The notes below the pieces were generated by a model, which was not told the DNA's origin, did not search any database, and was given only the letters and a program-made list of their open reading frames with translations. DNA of 64,000 bases from Spongiimicrobium salis (GTDB lineage Bacteria; Bacteroidota; Bacteroidia; Flavobacteriales; Flavobacteriaceae), in the NCBI RefSeq assembly GCF_043678055.1, contig NZ_JBHEQA010000002.1, positions 248,001 to 312,000 on the forward strand, written 5' to 3'. Both the position numbers and the translations under genes were made by a program. The number at the start of each line of letters is the position of its first letter. Positions within the stretch are counted from its first letter, which is position 1. Below are positions 54,658 to 62,913 of this stretch, one piece after another.

Positions 54658-57054
54658 ATGCAGGAAGGAGCTAACATAAAAAAAACCTTGAAACGAAAGA
54701 CCCTGAAGGACTTTACGCGTTTGATCCTTGCCTATTTTTTATGCCTTTTTGTGTTGTCTATCTATCAGTATATTAGATTGTATATGAGCGGGGTTCTGGA
54801 TAGCTTTATTAATAAAAGCCTCCTCTTGCTGATTATTCATCATACAGGTTTTACGGCTGTAGTTGGACTGTTCTTTGCCTTTTTATTTAATTTTTTAGAA
54901 AAAAGAAAGCCTACGTTCGGCTTTAGAATGGTGCGATTACTGTTGATACTGCTCCTGACCATAGAAGTCCTGCTCATTGAATATTTTGTACGCCAATATG
55001 AAATTCTTGGAGCGGAAATACTAGGGATACAACAGTACAATACCGAGATAGTTTTCAATATTACAGTTTTGGCGCTTCTGGGAGTAAGCTTATTATTTTA
55101 CCTCTTCTATAAAATAACGGCATCTACCTACAATTATATCAGCAAAATGTATCCACTGACCTTAGTGTTGTTCAGTGTATTTTTAACCACCTTGACTTCG
55201 GATAAAAAACCGATAAATGAGAATAAGACCCAACATCTAATTTCCAGTATCGCGGATGATGTTCTGGATTTTAACAAATACGATGGTCGTATAGAATATC
55301 CCTTATTGACTTCCCATAAGGAAAAGACAGATTTGGTCAATGATTTTGAATTCGGGGAGCAGCGACCCAACCTTGTCATTATCCTTGTAGATGGTCTAGG
55401 GGCTGATTTTGTGGGTAGTAGAGCAAAATATGGAGGGCTTTTGCCTTTTTTGGACGCTATGGACCAACAATCGCTATCCTGGGATAATTATGTGAGTAAT
55501 ACCGGGGAGAGTGCTGCGGCACTACCTACGCTTATGGGATCTCTTCCCTTTGGTAAAAATGGGTTTACCAATATAGAAGGGTCGCCCAATAGACATACCC
55601 TATTCAGTATTTTAAAAAATAATGGGTATACCACCACTTTTAATTATGGTGGCAACAGTGCGCTGAACTATCTGGACAAGTTTTTACATGAGGAGCGTGT
55701 GGATTATATCTTGGATAGGAAAAGTTTTGGGAAAAACTATACCAAACAAGAAGAGGACGCAGCAGGTATTTCCCTTGGATATCCCGATAAGGAACTATTC
55801 GTGAAATGGAATAAAAATTTAGGGACAGCTCCCAATCCCCGTTTGGATGTATTCATGACTTTGAGCACTAAAAAACCATTTGAAAACCCCAATAAAGCGG
55901 AATACAAACAGCAAGTAAAGCAAAGGTTGACAAAGAGTAATATAATAGGAGAACGGGAAAAAAAATTGGTACTTAAGAATCTCGACGTCTTTAGTAGTTT
56001 TTTATATGCCGATGATGCCTTAAAGGATTTCTTTGCGGCCTATAAGAAGCATCCGGATTATAAAAACACCATATTTATCATCACAGGAAGCCATAATACC
56101 AATGGATTGCCTCAGGACAACCGATTGGATCGCTATCGGGTTCCTTTTATGATGTATAGCCCGCTTTTGAAAAAACCGCAACGAAAAGCTGCTTTGGCCT
56201 CACATGCCGACTTGGCGCCAACGGTATTGTCTTTATTGAATACCGCTTATGATTTAAAAACCCCGAGGCAAACGGCTTGGTTAGGGAATTCATTGACTCA
56301 TAGTACCCCCTTTGATGGAACCAAACAGATTCCCCTTTTTCGTGCCAAAAACAATATCCAAGAGTATATCTATGGGAAGTATTTTATGTCTAGAAGCAAG
56401 GTTTTTGAAATGGGAGAGGATTTGCAGCTGGCCAAAATTAGAGAAACAGCCCTTAAAAAAGAGATGAAAAAAAGGTTCAAACTTTTTAAATCTATCAATA
56501 GCTATGTAGCGGAAAACAATAAAATTCTTCCAGATGGCTTAGCCATAATACCTAGGGAGAAACAGGAATTTACCAAACAAGAGCTAGTATGGGTACAGAG
56601 TGTATTTAATGGAAAAGATTATGATAACGCCTATAATACGGCACGAAAGTTAGCGTTTAATGATGACGATAGGGCAAGAGCGCTCCTTCTTTGTCGGTAT
56701 ATTTTGTCCAAAATACCAGGACATTCCGATACAGAAATTTTAATGGGAAGAATTCATGCTTGGGAGAAAAACTATGACGGATCTATACGTATTTTAGAAG
56801 AAGTGATTCGGAAGTATCCTATCTATGAGGACGGATATGCCGCTTTATTGGATGTGTATTTCTGGTCCAATAAAAATGAAAAAGCCTTGGAACTCTATAA
56901 AAGCATTGAACGAAATGAGATAAAAACGGACGCCATTGCACAAAAGATGAATAGAGCCTACACGGCTTTAAAAAAGAGCGCTACCGAAAAAGATTCTATA
57001 AATGCCATTATAACGGCTAAAATTGAAAGATATATCGCTTCAGCGAGCTTATGA
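54658..57054 (+). CDS. Sulfatase-like (LtaS/EptA-type) membrane protein with C-terminal TPRs
   Basis: The 798-aa product has five N-terminal membrane helices (about 17-190), an alkaline-phosphatase-superfamily domain (about 235-540) and helical TPR-like repeats (about 640-790). The first metal-binding Asp is in LVIILVDGLGADF (near 247) and the nucleophile region is TGESAAALPTLMGS (about 281-294). The usual GDH metal motif reads TGSHNTNG (near 478), i.e. Asp to Ser, so catalysis may be altered. It could transfer phospho-groups to the polymer or be a non-catalytic periplasmic handling protein. Confidence 0.83.
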   Translation: MQEGANIKKTLKRKTLKDFTRLILAYFLCLFVLSIYQYIRLYMSGVLDSFINKSLLLLIIHHTGFTAVVGLFFAFLFNFLEKRKPTFGFRMVRLLLILLLTIEVLLIEYFVRQYEILGAEILGIQQYNTEIVFNITVLALLGVSLLFYLFYKITASTYNYISKMYPLTLVLFSVFLTTLTSDKKPINENKTQHLISSIADDVLDFNKYDGRIEYPLLTSHKEKTDLVNDFEFGEQRPNLVIILVDGLGADFVGSRAKYGGLLPFLDAMDQQSLSWDNYVSNTGESAAALPTLMGSLPFGKNGFTNIEGSPNRHTLFSILKNNGYTTTFNYGGNSALNYLDKFLHEERVDYILDRKSFGKNYTKQEEDAAGISLGYPDKELFVKWNKNLGTAPNPRLDVFMTLSTKKPFENPNKAEYKQQVKQRLTKSNIIGEREKKLVLKNLDVFSSFLYADDALKDFFAAYKKHPDYKNTIFIITGSHNTNGLPQDNRLDRYRVPFMMYSPLLKKPQRKAALASHADLAPTVLSLLNTAYDLKTPRQTAWLGNSLTHSTPFDGTKQIPLFRAKNNIQEYIYGKYFMSRSKVFEMGEDLQLAKIRETALKKEMKKRFKLFKSINSYVAENNKILPDGLAIIPREKQEFTKQELVWVQSVFNGKDYDNAYNTARKLAFNDDDRARALLLCRYILSKIPGHSDTEILMGRIHAWEKNYDGSIRILEEVIRKYPIYEDGYAALLDVYFWSNKNEKALELYKSIERNEIKTDAIAQKMNRAYTALKKSATEKDSINAIITAKIERYIASASL

Positions 57055-58292
57055 AACCGTTTAAAAATACATATTATCTAGGCCTCCTATGCCTGTTTGT
57101 GGGGGCAATGGGATTTTCTCAGGAAGTGGCTTATAATGGCAATCCTGACAAATCTTTTTTCGCCGCTCGGGATTTGGCCTTCAATGGCAATAGGGGAGTG
57201 GCCAGGGATACCTTGAAACAGATACTGACGAAGTACCCGGCCTATACGGATGTCAGAAATTTATTGGCAAAGACCTATAGCTGGGATGGTGCCTATGATA
57301 AAGCTAGGAGACAATTTAATATCATTACTTCTGCGGAAAAAGAAAACAAAGAGGTTTGGGAAGGAGCTGTTAAAAATGAGATCTATGCCAAAAATTACGC
57401 TATTGCCTTAGGTTTGGCCAATAAATCCCTGAAATACTTAAAGGATGACGCAGATTTAATGAAACTGCGGCAACAGGCTTTAGATCATATTTATGCAATG
57501 CAAGGGGAAAGTACGGATGAAGTGGACACAAAAAAACCAGATTCCTTGGAAAGCAAGCCTTTCAAAAATAGTGTTAGAATCAACAACGCTTTTGAAGTAT
57601 TCGATATCTTGTTCGACCCCTTTATTTCCTCAAGTATTGAATACAAGAGAGAGACAAAGGCCGGAAGTATTATTCCCAGGGTAAATTATAGCAATAGATT
57701 TGCTACCAATGGATTGCAATATGAAGTGGATCTCTATCCCAAGATTTCAAAAACCTTCTATGGCTATGTAAATTATGGATTTTCCGATGCTTCTATTTTT
57801 CCAAAACACCGAGCTGGCGCTGAATTGTACGCAAACCTGCCCAAGGCTATGGAAGCCTCCTTGGGTATCCGTTATATTGATTTTAGGAATAGTGATGCTA
57901 CGATATTTACAGGCTCCGTAGGACTTTATAAGGGCAATTACTATTTTTCTTTGCGTCCTTATTTTTCTCCTAGACCAGATGGCACCGCTAACTTTTCCGG
58001 AAATTTCTTAATGCGCAGATATTTAAAAAATGCAGATCACTACTGGGGACTGAATGCGGGATATGGGATTTCCCCGGAATTACAGCAATTCAGGGTAGAT
58101 GGAACCTTGCTGGCAGAGACACTCCTATACGTAGAGTCCCAACAGATAAACATAGAATATCAATTTACGGGAAAAGATAGGGCCAATGTCTATAGAGCCA
58201 ATCTTGGCCTTACACGGCAGGAGTTGGTATTTGATCCAGGGCGTTTCTTTTGGGCCATTTCGGCCGGAATTTCCTATCAATCCAGGTTTTAA
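57051..58292 (+). CDS. YaiO family outer membrane beta-barrel protein with N-terminal TPR
   Basis: The 413-aa product has a signal peptide (about 1-23, GFSQ), TPR-like helices (about 35-145) and a C-terminal beta-barrel of alternating aromatic strands (about 170-413), ending in a terminal aromatic (GISYQSRF). This is the YaiO layout. In E. coli yaiO is next to a GT2 gene (yaiP). The position after the GT2 and the TPR-bearing protein suggests an export pore for the polymer. It overlaps the preceding stop by four bases. Confidence 0.85.
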   Translation: MKPFKNTYYLGLLCLFVGAMGFSQEVAYNGNPDKSFFAARDLAFNGNRGVARDTLKQILTKYPAYTDVRNLLAKTYSWDGAYDKARRQFNIITSAEKENKEVWEGAVKNEIYAKNYAIALGLANKSLKYLKDDADLMKLRQQALDHIYAMQGESTDEVDTKKPDSLESKPFKNSVRINNAFEVFDILFDPFISSSIEYKRETKAGSIIPRVNYSNRFATNGLQYEVDLYPKISKTFYGYVNYGFSDASIFPKHRAGAELYANLPKAMEASLGIRYIDFRNSDATIFTGSVGLYKGNYYFSLRPYFSPRPDGTANFSGNFLMRRYLKNADHYWGLNAGYGISPELQQFRVDGTLLAETLLYVESQQINIEYQFTGKDRANVYRANLGLTRQELVFDPGRFFWAISAGISYQSRF

Positions 58293-58370
58293 ACCCATGA
58301 AAAGGGAGATAACACCTTAAAGAATCCATAGGTTCACAACAAAAAAAGGGTACTACACCACAATTTGTTG

Positions 58371-58398
58371 TTGAAAGCAGATAAAAAAGATAGCTTTA
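58371..58398 (+). promoter_or_regulatory. Putative promoter of the small-ORF pair
   Basis: TTG (58371-58373) and TAGCTTTA (58391-58398) fit TTG-N17-TAnnTTTG with one mismatch. It lies 57 bp before the first small ORF and 80 bp after the YaiO gene, so the pair can be transcribed apart from the operon. Confidence 0.5.
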
Positions 58399-58455
58399 TA
58401 CTATAGTTATTGACACCCAAATCCAATAATAATAAAAAACCAAACCTTACCAAAT

Positions 58456-58554
58456 ATGTTATACGACACCTACGGAGAAGAATATCTTAATTTTCTTCAA
58501 GATCTAAATGAAATTCTAAGTTTAAACGAATTGGTTGAGTTGGACTATTTATAG
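58456..58554 (+). CDS. Small ORF A (32 aa), paralogue of small ORF B
   Basis: ATG 58456 to TAG 58554 encodes 32 residues containing YLNFLQDLNEILSLNELVEL. It is acidic (about eight D/E, no K/R), has no Cys and is likely helical and amphipathic. The core YLNF-[LI]-[QE]-DLNEIL is shared with ORF B 36 bp downstream. Both have the 11-bp sequence CACCCAAATCC upstream (58414-58424 and 58571-58581), so the duplication includes non-coding DNA. Conservation of the core in both copies supports translation. The function is unknown. Confidence 0.6.
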   Translation: MLYDTYGEEYLNFLQDLNEILSLNELVELDYL

Positions 58555-58589
58555 TCTAACAGGCCCGTTCCACCCAAATCCTTAAAATT

Positions 58590-58691
58590 ATGGCTAGTAA
58601 AAATCATGAAAACAACGCGTATTTAAACTTCATTGAAGATTTAAATGAAATCTTAACCGATTATGATATTAGTAAATTGAGTTTTTCCTAA
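58590..58691 (+). CDS. Small ORF B (33 aa), paralogue of small ORF A
   Basis: ATG 58590 to TAA 58691 encodes 33 residues with core AYLNFIEDLNEILTDYDISK. Aligned to ORF A, the differences in the core are conservative (L/I, Q/E), which is what selection on a peptide would leave. It is acidic, lacks Cys and has no signal peptide or membrane segment, so it is probably cytoplasmic. A terminator follows 25 bp later, closing a two-cistron unit. Confidence 0.6.
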   Translation: MASKNHENNAYLNFIEDLNEILTDYDISKLSFS

Positions 58692-58715
58692 TAGTCGTTA
58701 AGTACAAAAGATCTC

Positions 58716-58748
58716 AAAAGGAGTTCATGAAAATGAGCTCCTTTTTTT
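58716..58748 (+). terminator. Rho-independent terminator after the small ORFs
   Basis: AGGAGTTCAT (58719-58728) pairs with ATGAGCTCCT (58733-58742; one G-U) around GAAA, followed by seven Ts. The A-run on the left (58716-58719) may also give weak function for the convergent rpoD transcript. Confidence 0.85.
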
Positions 58749-58759
58749 ATGTCCTGACC

Positions 58760-59623
58760 CTATCCCAAATACGTTTTTAATAACTTGCTTCTAGAATTGT
58801 GACGCAGTTTTCGTATGGCTTTTTCACGGATTTGACGTACTCTTTCCCGAGTGAGATCAAAAGTCTGTCCAATTTCTGAAAGTGTCATAGATTGTTGATC
58901 TCCGATACCGTAATACAGTTTCACCACATCTGCCTCCCTGGGAGAAAGCGTTTCCAATGCTCTATTGATTTCAGTATTTAAAGATTGTTGCATTAGGGAA
59001 ATATCGGGTCTGGGCGATTCCGCAGAGCGCATAAGATCATAGAGGTTGGAATCTTCCCCTTCCTTTAGAGGAGCATCCATGGAAACATGACGTCCGGTAT
59101 TTTTTAGGGATTGTTTCACCTCGCTCACACTCATTTCCAATTCCTTTGCAATTTCTTCAGGAGAAGGTGGTCTTTCATGTGCCTGTTCTAGATAGGAAAA
59201 CGTCTTTTTTATTTTATTGATAGACCCAATTTTATTCAAAGGCAAACGCACCACTCTAGATTGTTCCGCCAGGGCTTGAAGAATAGATTGGCGTATCCAC
59301 CATACGGCATAGGAGATAAATTTAAATCCTCTGGTTTCATCAAAACGCTTGGCAGCTTTTACAAGCCCAACATTTCCTTCATTGATTAAGTCCGGTAATT
59401 TTAATCCTTGGTTTTGGTATTGTTTTGCTACAGAAACGACAAACCTTAAATTGGCATTGGTCAATTTTTCTAGGGCCAATTGGTCTCCGTCCCTTATTTT
59501 TTGTGCGAGTTCTACTTCTTCATTTGCTGTAATCAATTCAATTTTACTGATATCTTGCAAGTACTTGTCCAAAGATTTTGATTCGCGATTGGTAACTTGC
59601 TTGATAATCTTTAGTTGCCTCAT
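58760..59623 (-). CDS. rpoD: Principal RNA polymerase sigma factor (RpoD/SigA, Bacteroidota short form)
   Basis: From ATG 59623 the product is 287 aa, starting MRQLKIIKQVTNRESKSLDK, the typical Bacteroidota RpoD N-terminus without region 1.1. Region 2 shows NLRFVVSVAKQYQNQGLKLP, DLINEGNVGLVKAAKRFD and the -10-recognition segment FKFISYAVWWIRQSILQAL (pieces). Region 4 ends with LTRERVRQIREKAIRKLR. A start 11 codons earlier (59656) is less like the family. Its promoter preference explains the TAnnTTTG boxes seen across the window. Confidence 0.95.
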   Translation of the reverse strand: MRQLKIIKQVTNRESKSLDKYLQDISKIELITANEEVELAQKIRDGDQLALEKLTNANLRFVVSVAKQYQNQGLKLPDLINEGNVGLVKAAKRFDETRGFKFISYAVWWIRQSILQALAEQSRVVRLPLNKIGSINKIKKTFSYLEQAHERPPSPEEIAKELEMSVSEVKQSLKNTGRHVSMDAPLKEGEDSNLYDLMRSAESPRPDISLMQQSLNTEINRALETLSPREADVVKLYYGIGDQQSMTLSEIGQTFDLTRERVRQIREKAIRKLRHNSRSKLLKTYLG

Positions 59624-59724
59624 ATGTGTAATTTGGAGTTGTTGTTTTATACCCATCAGTATACATTATTATTATGGATATTCCAAAGGGAATTGGACAA
59701 TCTTATACATAACTTGTTATAGTG

Positions 59725-59752
59725 CTTTATTTAAAAGCTTGTCTTATTTTTG
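59725..59752 (+). promoter_or_regulatory. Putative promoter of the DUF6155 gene
   Basis: TATTTTTG (59745-59752) is a perfect TAnnTTTG box; TTTA (59725-59728) is a weak -33 with a 16-bp spacer. The ATG at 59768 follows 15 bp later, giving a very short leader. An earlier in-frame ATG at 59750 falls inside the -7 box, which decides for 59768. Confidence 0.5.
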
Positions 59753-59767
59753 AGGACAAATCAGAAT

Positions 59768-60277
59768 ATGAGCAAAAGAGCCTTGATAAAATATTTGGGC
59801 AGTATGGAAAAAGAGGAGATTCAAGAACAACTCTTGGACCTCTACAACCGTTTTCCTGTTGTAAAGGAATACTATGATTTTGTATTCAATCCAAAAGAGG
59901 ATAAATTGGTTCAGGCGGCAAAAGTCAAGATTTCCAATGAGTACTTTCCCGTGAAAAGAAAACGCCCAAAAGCACGCAGGTCTGTGGCACAAAAATTCAT
60001 TAAGCATTTTATAAAGTTAGGAGTGGAGCCAGAACTAATTACCGATGTAATGCTGTACAACTTAGAAATTGCCCAGGCCTTTTCCAAGGAAAAGAATGTC
60101 CCGGATGCCTTTTACAAAAGCATGCTCAATTCCTTCAATGAAGCTGTCCAATTTGTAGCATTGCACGGTCAGTTACCCACCTTTAAAACAAGAATTGTAA
60201 ATATATATCAGGAAAGCCAGCGGCAACAATGGTTGTATGCCGAGGGTTTTTCTAGAGCCTTAGATAGTATAGCATAA
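59768..60277 (+). CDS. DUF6155 family protein
   Basis: From ATG 59768 the product is 169 aa: MSKRALIKYLGSMEKEEIQE at the N-terminus, DLYNRFPVVKEYYDFVFNP (about 24-42), then a basic stretch KRKRPKARRS (about 64-73) and a helical C-terminal half. This is a small Bacteroidota family with no assigned function. It precedes the reductase gene by 2 bp. Confidence 0.72.
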   Translation: MSKRALIKYLGSMEKEEIQEQLLDLYNRFPVVKEYYDFVFNPKEDKLVQAAKVKISNEYFPVKRKRPKARRSVAQKFIKHFIKLGVEPELITDVMLYNLEIAQAFSKEKNVPDAFYKSMLNSFNEAVQFVALHGQLPTFKTRIVNIYQESQRQQWLYAEGFSRALDSIA

Positions 60278-60279
60278 CT

Positions 60280-61206
60280 ATGGGAATAGTAATTATTAGG
60301 CAAGACGATAAAATTGAGGCATGGAAAAATGCCATACAGACATTTGACCCTAAAGTTGAGGTATATAGTTACCTCGAGGATCATAGCAAAGAGGAAATCT
60401 CAATGGTTTTGGTTTGGAAGCCTCCCCACGGCATTATTGGCCAATATCCTAATCTAAAATGTATTGCTTCGGCCGGTGCCGGAGTTGATTTTATTTTTGA
60501 AGAGGAAGACCTTCCCTCGGTTCCTATCACTCGTGTTGTAGACCCCGTACTGGCCAGTGATATGTCCGAGTTTGTTTTGGCCTTAACACTGAATCATCTC
60601 AAAAATTTGAATACTTATAAAGCAGATCAGAGTGCACAACAATGGGTGCCACGTCCGTATTTGAGAATTAAGGATGTTACTATAGGTATTCTTGGCCTGG
60701 GAACCTTGGGACAGGCCGTTGCCGCAGATATGCTTAAATTAGGTTTTAAGGTTCAGGGGTGGGCAAGGTCTTCCAAGGAATTGGAAGGAATTACTTCCTT
60801 TTCCGGCCCAGAAGAACTCAGTACCTTTTTAGCGACAACGTCCATCCTAGTATGCCTGCTTCCCTTGACCAAAGAAACCGAAGGGATTCTAAATGTGGAT
60901 CTTTTTGAGCAGCTGCCTAAGGGGAGTTATATTATTAACGTAGCTAGGGGAGCGCACTTAAATGCAGCGGATTTGATCAAGGCATTGGACCGCGAACAGC
61001 TCTCCGGGGCAAGTTTGGATGTTTTTCATACAGAGCCATTGCCCAAAACCCATGCCCTATGGCAACATCCCAAAGTACATATAACGCCACACGTAGCCAG
61101 TGTCTCCGATCCGCAAGCCGTAGTCCCTCAAATCATGGAGAATTACTACCGTTTGGAATCAGGAAAAGCGCTTTATAATGTGGTTTCTTCCCAAAAAGGA
61201 TATTGA
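60280..61206 (+). CDS. D-2-hydroxyacid dehydrogenase (glyoxylate/hydroxypyruvate reductase A-like)
   Basis: The 308-aa product has the D-isomer-specific dehydrogenase layout: substrate domain with CIASAGAGVDF (about 66-76), Rossmann motif GILGLGTLGQAVAADM (about 136-151), catalytic Arg in INVARGAHLN (about 226-235), Glu in FHTEPLP (about 251-257) and His in HITPHVASVSDP (about 267-278). GhrA-type enzymes reduce glyoxylate and hydroxypyruvate with NAD(P)H. Confidence 0.9.
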   Translation: MGIVIIRQDDKIEAWKNAIQTFDPKVEVYSYLEDHSKEEISMVLVWKPPHGIIGQYPNLKCIASAGAGVDFIFEEEDLPSVPITRVVDPVLASDMSEFVLALTLNHLKNLNTYKADQSAQQWVPRPYLRIKDVTIGILGLGTLGQAVAADMLKLGFKVQGWARSSKELEGITSFSGPEELSTFLATTSILVCLLPLTKETEGILNVDLFEQLPKGSYIINVARGAHLNAADLIKALDREQLSGASLDVFHTEPLPKTHALWQHPKVHITPHVASVSDPQAVVPQIMENYYRLESGKALYNVVSSQKGY

Positions 61207-61238
61207 TCCAAAAAATAATGGATGCAATAATCCCCTGT

Positions 61239-61280
61239 AAACAAGGCAATTCTATCATGCAAGGGACAGAATCTTGTTTT
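61239..61280 (+). terminator. Possible terminator after the hydroxyacid dehydrogenase gene
   Basis: AAACAAG (61239-61245) pairs with CTTGTTT (61273-61279) and ATTC pairs with GAAT inside it with a bulge; a T-run follows. The stem is AT-rich and the loop long, so it is weak. The rest of 61207-61401 shows no gene. Confidence 0.35.
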
Positions 61281-61401
61281 TATTATAGGATTTATGAATT
61301 ATTGTTTCATTTAAGGGTAAAAAACATATAATTTAGTAGGGTTTATTTTTTTTCGGTACACTACTGAAAAAATGGAATACTAAAAGCATCATCTAACTAC
61401 C

Positions 61402-62913
61402 TTGAAGTTACAAAAAGAGACCATAGAGAAGAAGTTATACGATTATCAGTTACAGGACCTGCGTACTATTTTCAAGTATTTTGAAGAATCCGCGGATGAT
61501 GTCAATGTATTATACCAATTGCCTACTGGAGGAGGAAAGACGGTGGTTTTTTCCGAAATAGCCCGTCGTTATATTGAAAAAACGGGTAAAAAAGTGGTGG
61601 TCTTGACCCATAGAATTGAATTGAGCACCCAGACTTCCCGTATGTTGGAAGGCTTTGGTGTCCATAATAAGATCATCAATAGTCAAGTCAAGGAACTCCA
61701 AGATCAGGATGAATACATGTGTTTTGTGGCCATGGTAGAAACCTTGAACAACAGGTTACAGGATGATAAAGTAGAGATACAGAACATTGGTTTGGTGATT
61801 ATTGATGAAGCCCATTACAACTCCTTTCGCAAATTGTTCAAGTATTTTGAGAAGTCCATTATCCTTGGGGTTACGGCTACTCCTTTGAGTTCCAATATTA
61901 AACTCCCCATGAAGGATAATTATTCCAAACTGATTGTGGGAGAATCTATCGCATCCCTTATTGAAAAGAATTTTTTGGCCAGGGCAAATATGTTCAATAG
62001 CGATGTAAGCCTCAAAACCTTGAAGTTGGGAATAAGTGGGGATTATACGGTGAAATCTTCCGATGAGCTCTATGGAAACCAGAATATGCTGGGGAAATTG
62101 TTGAGTACCTATGAGAAAATTGCCAAGGGAACAAAAACCCTAATTTTTAACAATGGGATCAATACCTCGAGATATGTTTACGAGACCTTTAAAAAAGTAG
62201 GGTATAACATCCGTCATCTCGATAACAAAAACAATGCTACGGAACGCCGTGAAATCCTGGAGTGGTTTTCCAATACTCCAGATGCTATTTTAACCTCGGT
62301 CAGTATATTGACAACCGGCTTTGATGAGCCTACGGTAGAAACCATCATTCTAAATAGGGCCACAAAATCCTTGACCCTATATTTTCAAATGATCGGAAGG
62401 GGATCTAGAATACTGCCCAATAAAGATGAATTTACCGTAATTGACCTTGGAAACAACTTGGCCCGATTTGGAAAGTGGGATGCTCCCATAGATTGGCAGG
62501 AGATTTTCCACTTCCCGGATTTCTTTTTGGAGAATATTAAGAATGATGAGGAGATAGAACGGGAATTTGTGTATGAAATGCCCGAAGAATTGAAAGCCCA
62601 ATTCAGCAAATCAGAGGTCTTGGAATACGATATTAAAGCAGAGTATAAAAAGATATTTGCCCAAGGCTTAAAATCCAAAACCGTTTTGGAACGCAGTATA
62701 GAGCAACATGCCAAAATTTGTGTAGAAAACAGTGAAGATGTCTTTGATGCCCGAATATTGGCAAAACAGCTCAAAGAAGAAATTGCTTATCGCGTGCGTC
62801 AGTACTCCTATTGTATCATGAACAATACAAAGAATTACAAGGAATGGTTGGAGGAAGATTACGAGCGAAAATTACGATTGAGTATTTCGCAAAAATTTGC
62901 GGCCAAAATGTAA
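61402..62913 (+). CDS. DEAD/DEAH-box (SF2) helicase
   Basis: The 503-aa product has SF2 motifs in order: LPTGGGKTVVFSE (I, about 37-49), TLNN region, IIDEAHYNSF (II, DEAH, about 133-142), GVTATPL (III, about 157-163), TSVSILTTGFDEPTVE (V, about 300-315) and QMIGRGSRI (VI, about 332-340). It resembles SSL2/UvsW-like helicases. TTG at 61402 is used as the start, since the conserved KLYDYQLQDLRTI begins at about residue 11 and no ATG is near. The next gene begins at the base after its stop. Confidence 0.88.
   Translation: MKLQKETIEKKLYDYQLQDLRTIFKYFEESADDVNVLYQLPTGGGKTVVFSEIARRYIEKTGKKVVVLTHRIELSTQTSRMLEGFGVHNKIINSQVKELQDQDEYMCFVAMVETLNNRLQDDKVEIQNIGLVIIDEAHYNSFRKLFKYFEKSIILGVTATPLSSNIKLPMKDNYSKLIVGESIASLIEKNFLARANMFNSDVSLKTLKLGISGDYTVKSSDELYGNQNMLGKLLSTYEKIAKGTKTLIFNNGINTSRYVYETFKKVGYNIRHLDNKNNATERREILEWFSNTPDAILTSVSILTTGFDEPTVETIILNRATKSLTLYFQMIGRGSRILPNKDEFTVIDLGNNLARFGKWDAPIDWQEIFHFPDFFLENIKNDEEIEREFVYEMPEELKAQFSKSEVLEYDIKAEYKKIFAQGLKSKTVLERSIEQHAKICVENSEDVFDARILAKQLKEEIAYRVRQYSYCIMNNTKNYKEWLEEDYERKLRLSISQKFAAKM

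Noticed and set aside
58456..58691. Small ORFs as lanthipeptide precursors for the LanC-like protein
   Set aside because: They have no Cys, no leader/core pattern and are 57 kb away from the cyclase gene.
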